A DNA stretch of 7,391 bases. It comes from Actinomycetota bacterium. Lineage in GTDB: Bacteria; Actinomycetota; Acidimicrobiia; Acidimicrobiales; Ilumatobacteraceae. The notes beneath the pieces are model-generated. The model had not been told where the DNA came from and made no database searches. It worked only from the letters and a program-made list of their open reading frames with translations. The stretch's first letter is position 1, and each line of letters opens with the position of its first letter. Positions 1 through 6,428 of this stretch are shown here, piece by piece. Position numbers and translations under genes: made by a program. The stretch covers positions 1-7,391 of the forward strand of contig WLKU01000063.1 of assembly GCA_009701105.1 (NCBI GenBank), given 5' to 3'.

Positions 1-1
1 C

Positions 2-616
2 GCCAAACCAACCACCGCAGCACGAAAATCGCTCACCCCAAAGCCAATTAGATCGGATACGCAAAACCCACTTCGCGATGCGCTGATTGATGCCACTGCA
101 GAGGTGATGAGCAAGACAGGCTTTACCGGCGCAACTATTTCGCGCATCGCTCGAAAGTCAGACATAACGAGCGGCTCGATTTACAACTTCTATGCCGACA
201 AAGAGTCTCTCATGAATGATTCAGTAAGCGAGTTGATGCGTACAACACAGCGTCAGAACCTCGATTCCAAAAAGGTTGCCTCATCACTTCATAAGCCAAA
301 CTTTGGTCTGACCGACAGTTTCGATTTTGGACTCATTCCAGATCGAAGAACTTGGCTACGTTTTCGACAGGAATGCATCATCGCAACTCGCCATCACAAA
401 AAGACTCATAAAGAGATGAAAAAGGTGATCACAGAATTAAATGAATCAATGACTCAATCATTTCCGCATCTCAGTCCTGCCGTGGTCAACCTAGTCAGCA
501 TGGGCGAGCAAGCGATTGGCTACGGCTACAGCTCGTTGTTTGGATACACCAACCTTTTTGATAAGTGTGACTTTGATGCGATCATGGTGCAGGTCGCGAA
601 GCAAAACAGCCTCTAA
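2..616 (+). CDS. TetR-family transcriptional repressor, 5'-truncated by the window edge
   Basis: This is a DNA-binding regulator of the TetR type: an N-terminal helix-turn-helix binds an operator and a variable C-terminal helical domain senses a ligand. The frame is open from base 2 to the TAA at 614-616, giving 204 in-window codons. The HTH is at about 128-211: the pattern GATISRIARKSDITSGSIY followed by NFYADKESL is the canonical TetR signature. Residues before it (RDALIDATAEVMSKTGF) form the expected first helix, preceded by a basic, probably disordered tail. No ATG, GTG or TTG occurs in frame before the GTG at 104, and starting there would remove most of helix 1, so the real start is upstream of the window. 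The C-terminal domain has no ligand signature I recognise. The gene converges on the mutase gene with a 7-base gap, so its target cannot be read from position; the divergent promoter region at 2205-2289 is one candidate. Confidence 0.88.
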   Translation, partial: AKPTTAARKSLTPKPIRSDTQNPLRDALIDATAEVMSKTGFTGATISRIARKSDITSGSIYNFYADKESLMNDSVSELMRTTQRQNLDSKKVASSLHKPNFGLTDSFDFGLIPDRRTWLRFRQECIIATRHHKKTHKEMKKVITELNESMTQSFPHLSPAVVNLVSMGEQAIGYGYSSLFGYTNLFDKCDFDAIMVQVAKQNSL

Positions 617-623
617 GCCTGAA

Positions 624-2204
624 CTAGCTTGGGCGATACACACCAAACACATCGCGTAGAGCATCGCTGACTTCGCCGAGAGTTGCATTAGCTCGCAATG
701 CTGCCTTCATCGAGATCAACACGTTGTCGGTTGACTTAGCAGCAGCGCGGAGGTCTTCCAAACACGCAGTCACTACAGCCATGTCTCGACCTGATTTGTA
801 CTGTGTCAACCTCGCGACCTGCTCTTTTTCGAGCAATGGGTTTGCAGGAGTGATTTTTGGTGCTGGCTCGTTGTCGACAGTGAACTTGTTGACGCCCACC
901 AGCACTCTCGACTGATCATCAATCGATTTGGTGTACGAATATGCCGCGTCTTCAATCTCATCCATCTGGAAGCCAGCCTCAATTGCTTGCACTGCCCCAC
1001 CCATCTCGTCGATGCGGGCGATGTACTCGTAAGCCAATCGCTCAACTTCATTTGTCAGCGACTCAACGAAGTACGAGCCTGCGAGAGGATCTGGAGTGTC
1101 GGTGACTCCACTCTCATAGCCAATAATTTGTTGAGTTCGCAGTGCAATTCGAGCAGCATCTTCAGTTGGCAAACTCAAAGCCTCATCAAAACCATTCGTG
1201 TGCAAACTCTGTGTACCACCCAGCACAGCAGCCATGCTCTGAATCGCCACGCGCACAACGTTGTTGAGTGGTTGCTGAGCGGTCAGCGTCGAGCCGCCCG
1301 TCTGCGTGTGAAAGCGCATCAATTTACTCGCAGCCTTCTTTGCACCAAATCGATTGGTCATGATGTCGTGCCACATACGACGACTTGCTCGAAATTTGGC
1401 AACCTCTTCAAAGAAGTTGTTGTGACCATTCCAGAAAAAACTCAAACGTGGGCCGATGTCGTCTACGTCGAGTCCGGCATCGACCGCAGCCTGCACGTAG
1501 GCAATCGCATTGCTCAATGTAAATGCAAGTTCTTGCACTGCAGTTGAACCAGCTTCGCGAATGTGATATCCCGAAATTGAAATTGTGTTCCATTTCGGAA
1601 CGTTGGCAGCGCAATATTCAAAAATGTTTGTGATCAAACGCATCGACTGCGCTGGCGGATAAATGTAGGTTCCGCGTGCGATGTATTCCTTTAAGAGATC
1701 ATTCTGAATCGTGCCACTAATTGCACTTGCCGGCACTCCACGCTCTTCCGCAACGAGTTCGTACATCAACAACAAAATTGAAGCCGTTGAGTTAATCGTC
1801 ATCGAAGTCGTGACTTTGTCGAGCGGTAAATCTGCAAGCAGGGTGCGCATGTCGTCGAGCGAATCAATTGCCACACCAACCTTGCCCACTTCGCCAGCCG
1901 AGCGCGGATGGTCACTGTCGTAACCCATCTGAGTAGGCAGATCGAATGCGCAACTTAATCCGGTTTGGCCGGCCTCGAGCAAAAACTTAAACCTTTGGTT
2001 GGTGTCGGCGGCACTACCGAAGCCCGCGTATTGGCGCATCGTCCATAAACGATCGCGATGCATGGTTGGGTAAATGCCCCGCGTATAAGGAGGTTCGCCA
2101 GGATTCCCAATTTGGGCGGTCGAGCCAGCAATCGATTCGGCCGTATAGAGCGGCTCGACAACGATTCCTGAGTCGGTCTGGCGAGGGGTTTGAGATTCGG
2201 TCAC
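624..2204 (-). CDS. Methylmalonyl-CoA mutase-type catalytic (large) subunit, lacking the B12-binding domain
   Basis: A 526-residue adenosylcobalamin-dependent acyl-CoA mutase subunit; the family interconverts methylmalonyl-CoA and succinyl-CoA in propionate and branched-chain catabolism. It has the full substrate-binding TIM-barrel part: [13 protein letters not shown] (residues 53-65), [20 protein letters not shown] (79-98), SGTIQND (163-169), [10 protein letters not shown] (180-189), [12 protein letters not shown] (208-219), RLSFFW (253-258) and [12 protein letters not shown] (331-342). Against Propionibacterium MutB a constant 30-residue offset aligns Tyr75, Tyr89, Gln197, Arg207, Tyr243 and His244 with Tyr45, Tyr59, Gln167, Arg177, Tyr213 and His214. 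Tyr89 and Arg207 bind the substrate carboxylate; isobutyryl-CoA and 2-hydroxyisobutyryl-CoA mutases replace them, so methylmalonyl-CoA or a close dicarboxylic acyl-CoA is favoured. The protein ends at VFGVYRPS, before the cobalamin domain with the DxHxxG motif, so a separate small subunit is needed; none is in this window. Start: GTG at 2204; a stop lies four codons upstream in frame, no Shine-Dalgarno is visible, and a -10-like box sits 6 bases before it. Confidence 0.95.
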   Translation of the reverse strand: MTESQTPRQTDSGIVVEPLYTAESIAGSTAQIGNPGEPPYTRGIYPTMHRDRLWTMRQYAGFGSAADTNQRFKFLLEAGQTGLSCAFDLPTQMGYDSDHPRSAGEVGKVGVAIDSLDDMRTLLADLPLDKVTTSMTINSTASILLLMYELVAEERGVPASAISGTIQNDLLKEYIARGTYIYPPAQSMRLITNIFEYCAANVPKWNTISISGYHIREAGSTAVQELAFTLSNAIAYVQAAVDAGLDVDDIGPRLSFFWNGHNNFFEEVAKFRASRRMWHDIMTNRFGAKKAASKLMRFHTQTGGSTLTAQQPLNNVVRVAIQSMAAVLGGTQSLHTNGFDEALSLPTEDAARIALRTQQIIGYESGVTDTPDPLAGSYFVESLTNEVERLAYEYIARIDEMGGAVQAIEAGFQMDEIEDAAYSYTKSIDDQSRVLVGVNKFTVDNEPAPKITPANPLLEKEQVARLTQYKSGRDMAVVTACLEDLRAAAKSTDNVLISMKAALRANATLGEVSDALRDVFGVYRPS

Positions 2205-2210
2205 GGATAC

Positions 2211-2216
2211 AGGCTA
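2211..2216 (-). promoter_or_regulatory. Putative leaderless -10 box of the mutase gene
   Basis: Read on the minus strand this is TAGCCT, fitting the actinobacterial -10 consensus TANNNT. Exactly 6 bases separate it from the GTG at 2204, which would place transcription start on the first base of the start codon. No Shine-Dalgarno is visible before the GTG, which agrees with a leaderless mRNA. The -35 region at 17-18 bases spacing (TGTGTG/CTGTGT) is weak. The 85-base gap is too short for a cobalamin riboswitch. Confidence 0.5.
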
Positions 2217-2271
2217 CGAGATTCGCTGCAAGGCACACAGACTGGGCAGAGCAATTACGGCAGTTCCTTCT

Positions 2272-2288
2272 CTTGGCTAGCCTTGGCT
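2272..2288 (+). repeat. CTTGGCT direct repeat and GGCTAGCC palindrome around the aldolase-gene -10
   Basis: The heptamer CTTGGCT occurs at 2272-2278 and 2282-2288, start to start 10 bases, which is about one helical turn. The 8-base perfect palindrome GGCTAGCC (2275-2282) lies between and overlaps the -10-like box. A protein bound here would cover the core promoter of the aldolase gene, so this is a possible repressor operator. The elements are short and could be chance. Confidence 0.3.
2278..2283 (+). promoter_or_regulatory. Putative leaderless -10 box of the aldolase-exporter operon
   Basis: TAGCCT, again TANNNT, is followed by exactly 6 bases (2284-2289) and then the ATG at 2290. It is the same hexamer at the same distance as on the opposite strand for the mutase gene. 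No Shine-Dalgarno precedes the ATG. A weak -35 candidate, TTACGG at 2255-2260, lies 17 bases upstream. The natural reading is a leaderless transcript carrying the aldolase-fold gene and the exporter gene. Confidence 0.5.
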
Positions 2289-2289
2289 C

Positions 2290-3102
2290 ATGGCAATCAC
2301 CGAAAGCACAAAGAAGATTGACGGTCGTGAACTTGTTCCCCAGACACTTGCGTCACTTGGACGCCCCACCTACGACAACGTCGAAGACGAACGTCGCGCT
2401 CGCAAGATTGGCTTAGCAGCATCTCTTCGCGTGTTTGGTCGTCTCGGCTATGGCGAGGGCGTTGCAGGTCACATCACCGCACGCGACCCAGAATTCACCG
2501 ATCATTTTTGGGTCAACCCATTTGGCAAAAGTTTCCGCCACATGAAGACGAGTGATTTGATCTTGGTCAATCACGATGGCGATGTTGTGTACGGCAACCA
2601 ACCCGTCAACAAGGCTGCTTTTGTGTTGCACGCAGCAATTCATAAGGCTCGCCCAGAAGTGATTGGTGCTGCACATGCGCACTCCACGTATGGCAAGGCT
2701 TGGTCGTCGCTTGGTCGCAAGCTCGATCCGATCACGCAGGACTCGTGCATTTTTTACGAAGACCACACCGTGATCTCCGAGCAAGGTGGTGCAGTTGTCT
2801 TCGAAGCCACTGCAGCCGAAGAAATCATCTCCAAGTTTCCTACGGGCAAGGCCGCGATTCACCAGAATCACGGCTTGTTCACTGTCGGCACCACTGTTGA
2901 AGCCGCTGCGTTTTGGTTCATCACCATGGATCGCAGTTGCCAAGCACAGTTGCTTGCCGAAGCAGCAGGCACTCCAAAACTGATCCCCCACGAATCCGCG
3001 CTGTACACGCAGCAGCTAACGGGATATGCCGATGCTGGTTGGTTTCAATTTCAGCCGTTGTTTCAAGAAATTTGCGCATCAGATCCCGAACTGTTCGAGT
3101 GA
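2290..3102 (+). CDS. Class II aldolase/adducin-fold protein
   Basis: A 270-residue cytoplasmic protein of the class II aldolase/adducin superfamily, which includes fuculose- and ribulose-phosphate aldolases and epimerases as well as non-enzymatic adducin heads. Seen in the sequence: GEGVAGHITARDPEF (residues 55-69), FWVNPFGKSF (73-82), the two-histidine metal motif AAHAHS (127-132; His129 and His131) and the third histidine in NHG (193-195; His194). The FucA catalytic and metal-binding glutamate (Glu73, motif PSSEW) aligns with Ala110 in NKAAFVLH, so metal binding through three histidines is likely but classical aldol cleavage is not assured. This NxAxF type with FYEDH (155-159) and GEGVAGHIT forms a broad group of actinobacterial and fungal proteins of unsettled function; the substrate is unknown. 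The ATG at 2290 is chosen because of the -10-like box 6 bases before it. The stop codon overlaps the start of the exporter gene, so the two are likely co-translated. Confidence 0.9.
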   Translation: MAITESTKKIDGRELVPQTLASLGRPTYDNVEDERRARKIGLAASLRVFGRLGYGEGVAGHITARDPEFTDHFWVNPFGKSFRHMKTSDLILVNHDGDVVYGNQPVNKAAFVLHAAIHKARPEVIGAAHAHSTYGKAWSSLGRKLDPITQDSCIFYEDHTVISEQGGAVVFEATAAEEIISKFPTGKAAIHQNHGLFTVGTTVEAAAFWFITMDRSCQAQLLAEAAGTPKLIPHESALYTQQLTGYADAGWFQFQPLFQEICASDPELFE

Positions 3103-3998
3103 GCAAACCAGCACCTCGTTCGGCATCAACTTCGGCGCGCATTGGATCATTGCCACCCGAATTATTTTTTATTTGCTCTGCAACCGCCCAATACATTGGC
3201 GCGGTCATCGCGTTCAATTTATTTGACAGACTTGCGCCAGCCAGTGTCGCGTGGCTCCGTGTCATTAGCGCCGCATTAATTCTGCTCGTCTTTTCTGCAC
3301 GGCGACTTCGCGCTCAAGGCAAATGGACGAAAGATGAATTGGTTGCTGCAGCCAGTTTTGGAATTGCCGTCGCATTTATGAATCTCACGTTTTATCTAGC
3401 AATCGACAGGCTTGATCTTGGTAAAGGCGTAGCGATTGAATTTATTGGCCCCATCTGCGTGGCTGCATTGCAGACAAAGTCTCGTCGAAATGCAGGCGCG
3501 CTCGGGCTTGCAACACTTGGCGTTTTGATTCTCTCGGGATTCGAACTTGGCAACGAGCCGCTTGGCCTGCTGTTTATCTTTTTAGCCTCTGCATGTTGGG
3601 CTGCATATATTGTTGTTGGTTCGCGCGTTGCCCAACTCAATAGAGGCGTCTCGGGGCTTGGCGTGGGTCTCGCAATTGGCGCAGTTGCTATCGCTCCGTT
3701 TGGTGCACCACAAAGTGGTTCAGCATGGGGTTCTCCCTCAATCTTGGGCTTATGTCTACTTGTCGGATTGTTCTCCAACGCACTCGGCTACGGCATTGAG
3801 CAATCGATCATGCGAAAAATTCCAGTTCGCAGATTTTCTGTGTTGCTGGCATTGCTCCCCGTCACCGCCGTTGTGTTTGGATTTTTATTTCTAGATCAAA
3901 CTCCAACTTTTGTTGACATGATTGGAATTGCATTGGTGTTGACTGGTGTGGTTGTGCAGCAACGCGAAACACTGACGCCAACAAGCGAATCTTCCTAA
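3099..3998 (+). CDS. RhtA-like EamA/DMT-family exporter
   Basis: A 299-residue inner-membrane transporter of the drug/metabolite transporter superfamily (EamA). About ten hydrophobic segments can be drawn, near residues 19-39, 47-67, 81-100, 106-125, 132-148, 155-175, 184-201, 214-232, 246-266 and 272-287, in the usual two-repeat arrangement. Three stretches resemble E. coli RhtA, the threonine/homoserine exporter: LDLGKGVAIEFIGP (105-118), ACWAAYIVVGSR (165-176) and the region from SNALGYGIE (226-234) to RRFSVLLALLP (244-254). Export of a small amino acid or similar metabolite is therefore inferred; the substrate is not known. The GTG at 3099 overlaps the TGA of the aldolase gene (GTGA), a standard coupled start that puts a short hydrophilic tail before helix 1. 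The frame stays open further upstream but would there encode a hydrophilic stretch lying inside the aldolase gene. No Shine-Dalgarno is evident, which fits translational coupling. Confidence 0.9.
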   Translation: MSKPAPRSASTSARIGSLPPELFFICSATAQYIGAVIAFNLFDRLAPASVAWLRVISAALILLVFSARRLRAQGKWTKDELVAAASFGIAVAFMNLTFYLAIDRLDLGKGVAIEFIGPICVAALQTKSRRNAGALGLATLGVLILSGFELGNEPLGLLFIFLASACWAAYIVVGSRVAQLNRGVSGLGVGLAIGAVAIAPFGAPQSGSAWGSPSILGLCLLVGLFSNALGYGIEQSIMRKIPVRRFSVLLALLPVTAVVFGFLFLDQTPTFVDMIGIALVLTGVVVQQRETLTPTSESS

Positions 3999-4005
3999 AG
4001 CATTG

Positions 4006-4027
4006 CACTTTCCTGCCGATCACTTTC
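4006..4027 (+). repeat. CACTTTC direct repeat upstream of the SpoIID-SGNH gene
   Basis: CACTTTC occurs at 4006-4012 and 4021-4027, 15 bases start to start, just before the -10-like box at 4030. The upstream copy overlaps the position expected for a -35 element. It could be an activator or repressor site, or chance. Confidence 0.25.
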
Positions 4028-4029
4028 GG

Positions 4030-4035
4030 TAGAAT
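4030..4035 (+). promoter_or_regulatory. Putative -10 box of the SpoIID-SGNH gene
   Basis: TAGAAT differs from TATAAT at one base and lies in the 69-base gap between the exporter stop (3998) and the ATG at 4068. Transcription would start near 4041-4042, leaving a leader of about 26 bases that includes the Shine-Dalgarno. A recognisable -35 at 17-18 bases is missing; TTGCAC at 4003-4008 is 21 bases away, which is too far. The box suggests this gene has its own promoter rather than relying on the upstream operon. Confidence 0.45.
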
Positions 4036-4050
4036 AGAAATTAAGCGGGC

Positions 4051-4056
4051 GAGGAG
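4051..4056 (+). promoter_or_regulatory. Shine-Dalgarno of the SpoIID-SGNH gene
   Basis: GAGGAG ends 11 bases before the ATG at 4068, slightly longer than ideal spacing. It is the only strong purine-rich ribosome site among the starts visible here, in contrast to the apparently leaderless starts at 2204 and 2290, and it supports the ATG that gives a complete signal peptide. Confidence 0.65.
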
Positions 4057-4067
4057 AATCCTTCAGC

Positions 4068-6428
4068 ATGCGCGTACCCCCAAATTTGAAAAAAATTAGT
4101 GCAGTTGGCATTATTGTCGGCAGCCTGTTTGCCACGTTGCTGACAGTTGGTCCTGCGCGCGCCGATGACGGTTTGTTGCCCAATGCAATTGTGATCAATG
4201 GACGCGGGTATGGACACGGTCGAGGCATGAGCCAATACGGTGCATACGGATGGGCCACGACTGGCTCGACGTGGGACCAGATTCTCAACTTTTATTACGG
4301 CGGCCCAACGGGAAACACCATCGGCTCACTCGCCGACCCGGGCCAAGAGATGACTACATACCTCTCGGCCATGAACGACAAATCAACGTCGGTCGTCGCC
4401 GACGCTAGCAACGCAGTGTTTGTGCAAGACCCAACCCCCGGCCGACTCTGGACATCGCTGGTAGCAATCGAAGTTTCACCACGCGTATATCGCGTGTGGG
4501 GTTCGATGGAGCGCAAGTGCGCAGTATCTACAGACCCAGCAACCGAGGGCTTCACGTTGATTGCCGATGTGCCAACGGTTGCATCGTTCACCACGACCGT
4601 AGGAGCAGACCCTGCTGCTGCATCAACTGCAGTCATCGGTTTGTGTGAGCCGCGCACCAGCAGTAAAAACAAGATCCGCTATTACCGCGGAGAGATTCGT
4701 GCTGTCAACAACTCGAGTGGCGCTAACCGCACCATCAATGCCACCAGCATTGAAAGTTATTTGCGAGGAGTCGTGCCCCGCGAGTCACCTGCCGATTGGG
4801 GCAATGCAGCAGGTGGGGCAGGTATGCATGCACTTCGTGCGCAAGCTGTTGCAGCCCGTTCATATTCGGCAACCGAAAATAGATATGTGGGATTGGCACG
4901 CACATGCGACTCACAGGACTGTCAGGTGTACGGCGGCACCGCATTACGTGAATCGGTCAATGGTGCAATCGTTGCTCTTGAGCATCCACTCACCGACCAA
5001 GCCATAGCCGAAACCGCAGGTGTCGTGATTGTGCAACCAAATGGCAAGCCCTCGCGCACAGAATTTACGTCGAGCAATGGTGGACGCACTGCGGGTGGCA
5101 CCTTCCCTGCCCAAGTGGATCCAGGCGATCTCGCCAGCGAGCCTGTCAATAATTTGTTGGTCTGGACACGCATCATTTCTGCTACGCAGCTCATGACTAA
5201 ATATCCACAAATCGGCACCTTGACATCAGTTGTCACCACTCACGATGGCCTTGGCGGAGACTGGAATGGTTATGCAACTTCGGTTGCCATTAACGGCACT
5301 GCGTCTACCGTCACCGTCAAGGGCTACGACTTCAAGTCCATCTTCGACCTACCTGCTCCATGGTACGAAACATCATCTATGTATGGAGCAGCATTCGATG
5401 CTGACCCGGTTGGCGCAATGTTGTTTATCGGAGACTCTGTAGGCGAAAGCATCGCCAGCACATTTGCATCCGTTATCACTCCTGCATACCCAACCATGAA
5501 CTATCAAGCGCTTACCAACCGCTGTCTCGTTGGCCCGAGTTGTGTGGCCGCAGCAGCCGGATCACCCGACGCACCGGCAATCATCAATGCGCTCACCCCC
5601 GAGCAATACCCAAGCGTCGCAATTATTCAGTTGGGTTACAACGATGATCCAAACACATTTCAGTCCGATGTTGATCAGGTAGTCAACGCACTCAGCACAC
5701 GCGGTGTGCAGCGAATTGTGTTTATCAATCTCTCCACTCGTCGCACATCTCGCAACTATGCGCTGTCTAATGCTGTGTTGGCAAGCGCAACGACTATGTA
5801 TCCAAACGTCTCGGTGTTCGACTGGAACACGGCATCAAGTGCACCTTCGCAAAACAGATGGTTTAGCGACGATGTACATCTCACCAGCACTGGCCGCAGC
5901 GAATTCACGTTGTTTATCCGCAATCAATTGGACGCACTGCGCTCGCAAAAAATCATTACTAATGGAGTCGCAACCGTATTGCCGCTTGGCGTGCCGATGG
6001 TCAAGGGAGACCGGGGAGACAACGTCAAGGCCCTACAAACTGCCCTCAATGCATATTTCAAACTGCCAAAGAAGAAGCGCATCGCTGTTGATGGCGTACT
6101 CGGCAAAGGCACCATTGCTCTTGTTACAACTCTCGAGACCAATGCCGCCCTACCAATTGACGGCATTGTTGACGAAGCCGTGTTGGCAGTGTTGGGCATC
6201 GACCCAGCAACAATCGTTCTTTCTCAGGGCACCAAACACGCCACAGTTGCTACTGCCCAAACTGCTCTAGCCAGAGTGCTCAAAGTCAAGGTGCAAGCCG
6301 ACGGCATCTATGGCTCAGGTACTACTCGCCAAGTGAAACGATTTCAGAAGAGTGTTGGCATTAAACAAACGGGCAAGATTGATCGCCTGACTTGGCAGGC
6401 CCTGCTTAGCGCTTCAAAGCTGAAGTAA
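4068..6428 (+). CDS. Secreted SpoIID/LytB - SGNH hydrolase - double peptidoglycan-binding protein
   Basis: A 786-residue exported cell-wall protein. Residues 1-32 form a signal peptide (basic start with Lys8-Lys9, hydrophobic 10-27, ARA then Asp33). The SpoIID/LytB domain spans about 41-430: GRGYGHGRGMSQYGAYGWA (45-63), SIESYLRGVVPRES (228-240) with the probable catalytic acid Glu239, LRAQAVAARSYS (256-267), CQVYGG (285-290) and SSNGGRTAGG (335-344). SpoIID proteins cleave glycan strands as lytic transglycosylases acting on peptide-free strands. An SGNH/GDSL-type domain follows at about 446-628: FIGDSVGES with Ser457, GYND (523-526) and DDVHL with Asp601 and His604. That domain could be a peptidoglycan O-acetylesterase or another esterase. 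Two PG_binding_1-like repeats end the protein (645-711 and 718-780; DGVLGKGT and DGIYGSGT). The six cysteines form three local pairs (151/193, 280/285, 486/492), plausible disulfides or a metal site. Sporulation is not implied. The last 23 bases overlap the convergent glycosyltransferase gene. Confidence 0.92.
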   Translation: MRVPPNLKKISAVGIIVGSLFATLLTVGPARADDGLLPNAIVINGRGYGHGRGMSQYGAYGWATTGSTWDQILNFYYGGPTGNTIGSLADPGQEMTTYLSAMNDKSTSVVADASNAVFVQDPTPGRLWTSLVAIEVSPRVYRVWGSMERKCAVSTDPATEGFTLIADVPTVASFTTTVGADPAAASTAVIGLCEPRTSSKNKIRYYRGEIRAVNNSSGANRTINATSIESYLRGVVPRESPADWGNAAGGAGMHALRAQAVAARSYSATENRYVGLARTCDSQDCQVYGGTALRESVNGAIVALEHPLTDQAIAETAGVVIVQPNGKPSRTEFTSSNGGRTAGGTFPAQVDPGDLASEPVNNLLVWTRIISATQLMTKYPQIGTLTSVVTTHDGLGGDWNGYATSVAINGTASTVTVKGYDFKSIFDLPAPWYETSSMYGAAFDADPVGAMLFIGDSVGESIASTFASVITPAYPTMNYQALTNRCLVGPSCVAAAAGSPDAPAIINALTPEQYPSVAIIQLGYNDDPNTFQSDVDQVVNALSTRGVQRIVFINLSTRRTSRNYALSNAVLASATTMYPNVSVFDWNTASSAPSQNRWFSDDVHLTSTGRSEFTLFIRNQLDALRSQKIITNGVATVLPLGVPMVKGDRGDNVKALQTALNAYFKLPKKKRIAVDGVLGKGTIALVTTLETNAALPIDGIVDEAVLAVLGIDPATIVLSQGTKHATVATAQTALARVLKVKVQADGIYGSGTTRQVKRFQKSVGIKQTGKIDRLTWQALLSASKLK

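Noticed and set aside
104..616. TetR gene starting at the GTG at 104
   Set aside because: A start there removes most of the first helix; TetR-like sequence (RDALIDATAEV) continues upstream in frame to the window edge, so the start lies outside.
987..1547. 186-codon open frame antisense to the mutase gene
   Set aside because: It is Cys- and His-rich with no family resemblance, and lies opposite a strongly conserved gene; a shadow frame.
2205..2289. Cobalamin riboswitch before the B12-dependent mutase
   Set aside because: The gap is only 85 bases, shared by two divergent genes, and holds no B12-box-like sequence; the promoter seems leaderless.
2413..2991. 192-codon open frame antisense to the aldolase-fold gene
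   Set aside because: No recognisable motifs and fully opposite a conserved gene; a shadow frame.
2913..3098. Longer N-terminus for the exporter, starting at the ATG at 2913
   Set aside because: That stretch lies inside the aldolase-fold gene in another frame and gives a hydrophilic sequence with no transporter character; the GTGA overlap at 3099 is a better start.
4003..4008. TTGCAC as the -35 of the SpoIID-SGNH promoter
   Set aside because: Spacing to TAGAAT is 21 bases, beyond the workable 16-19 range.
5704..6270. 188-codon open frame within the SpoIID-SGNH gene in another frame
   Set aside because: Low-complexity composition without a domain, overlapping the SGNH and peptidoglycan-binding coding sequence, which is well supported.
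6412..6425. Small hairpin CTTCA-AAGC-TGAAG as a bidirectional terminator
   Set aside because: The stem is only 5 bases, no T-run follows on either strand, and it lies in coding sequence; likely chance.
4068..6428. Reading the SpoIID domain as evidence of sporulation
   Set aside because: SpoIID/LytB domains occur in many non-sporulating bacteria; the signal peptide, SGNH and wall-binding repeats and the lack of any sporulation neighbour argue for general wall remodelling.
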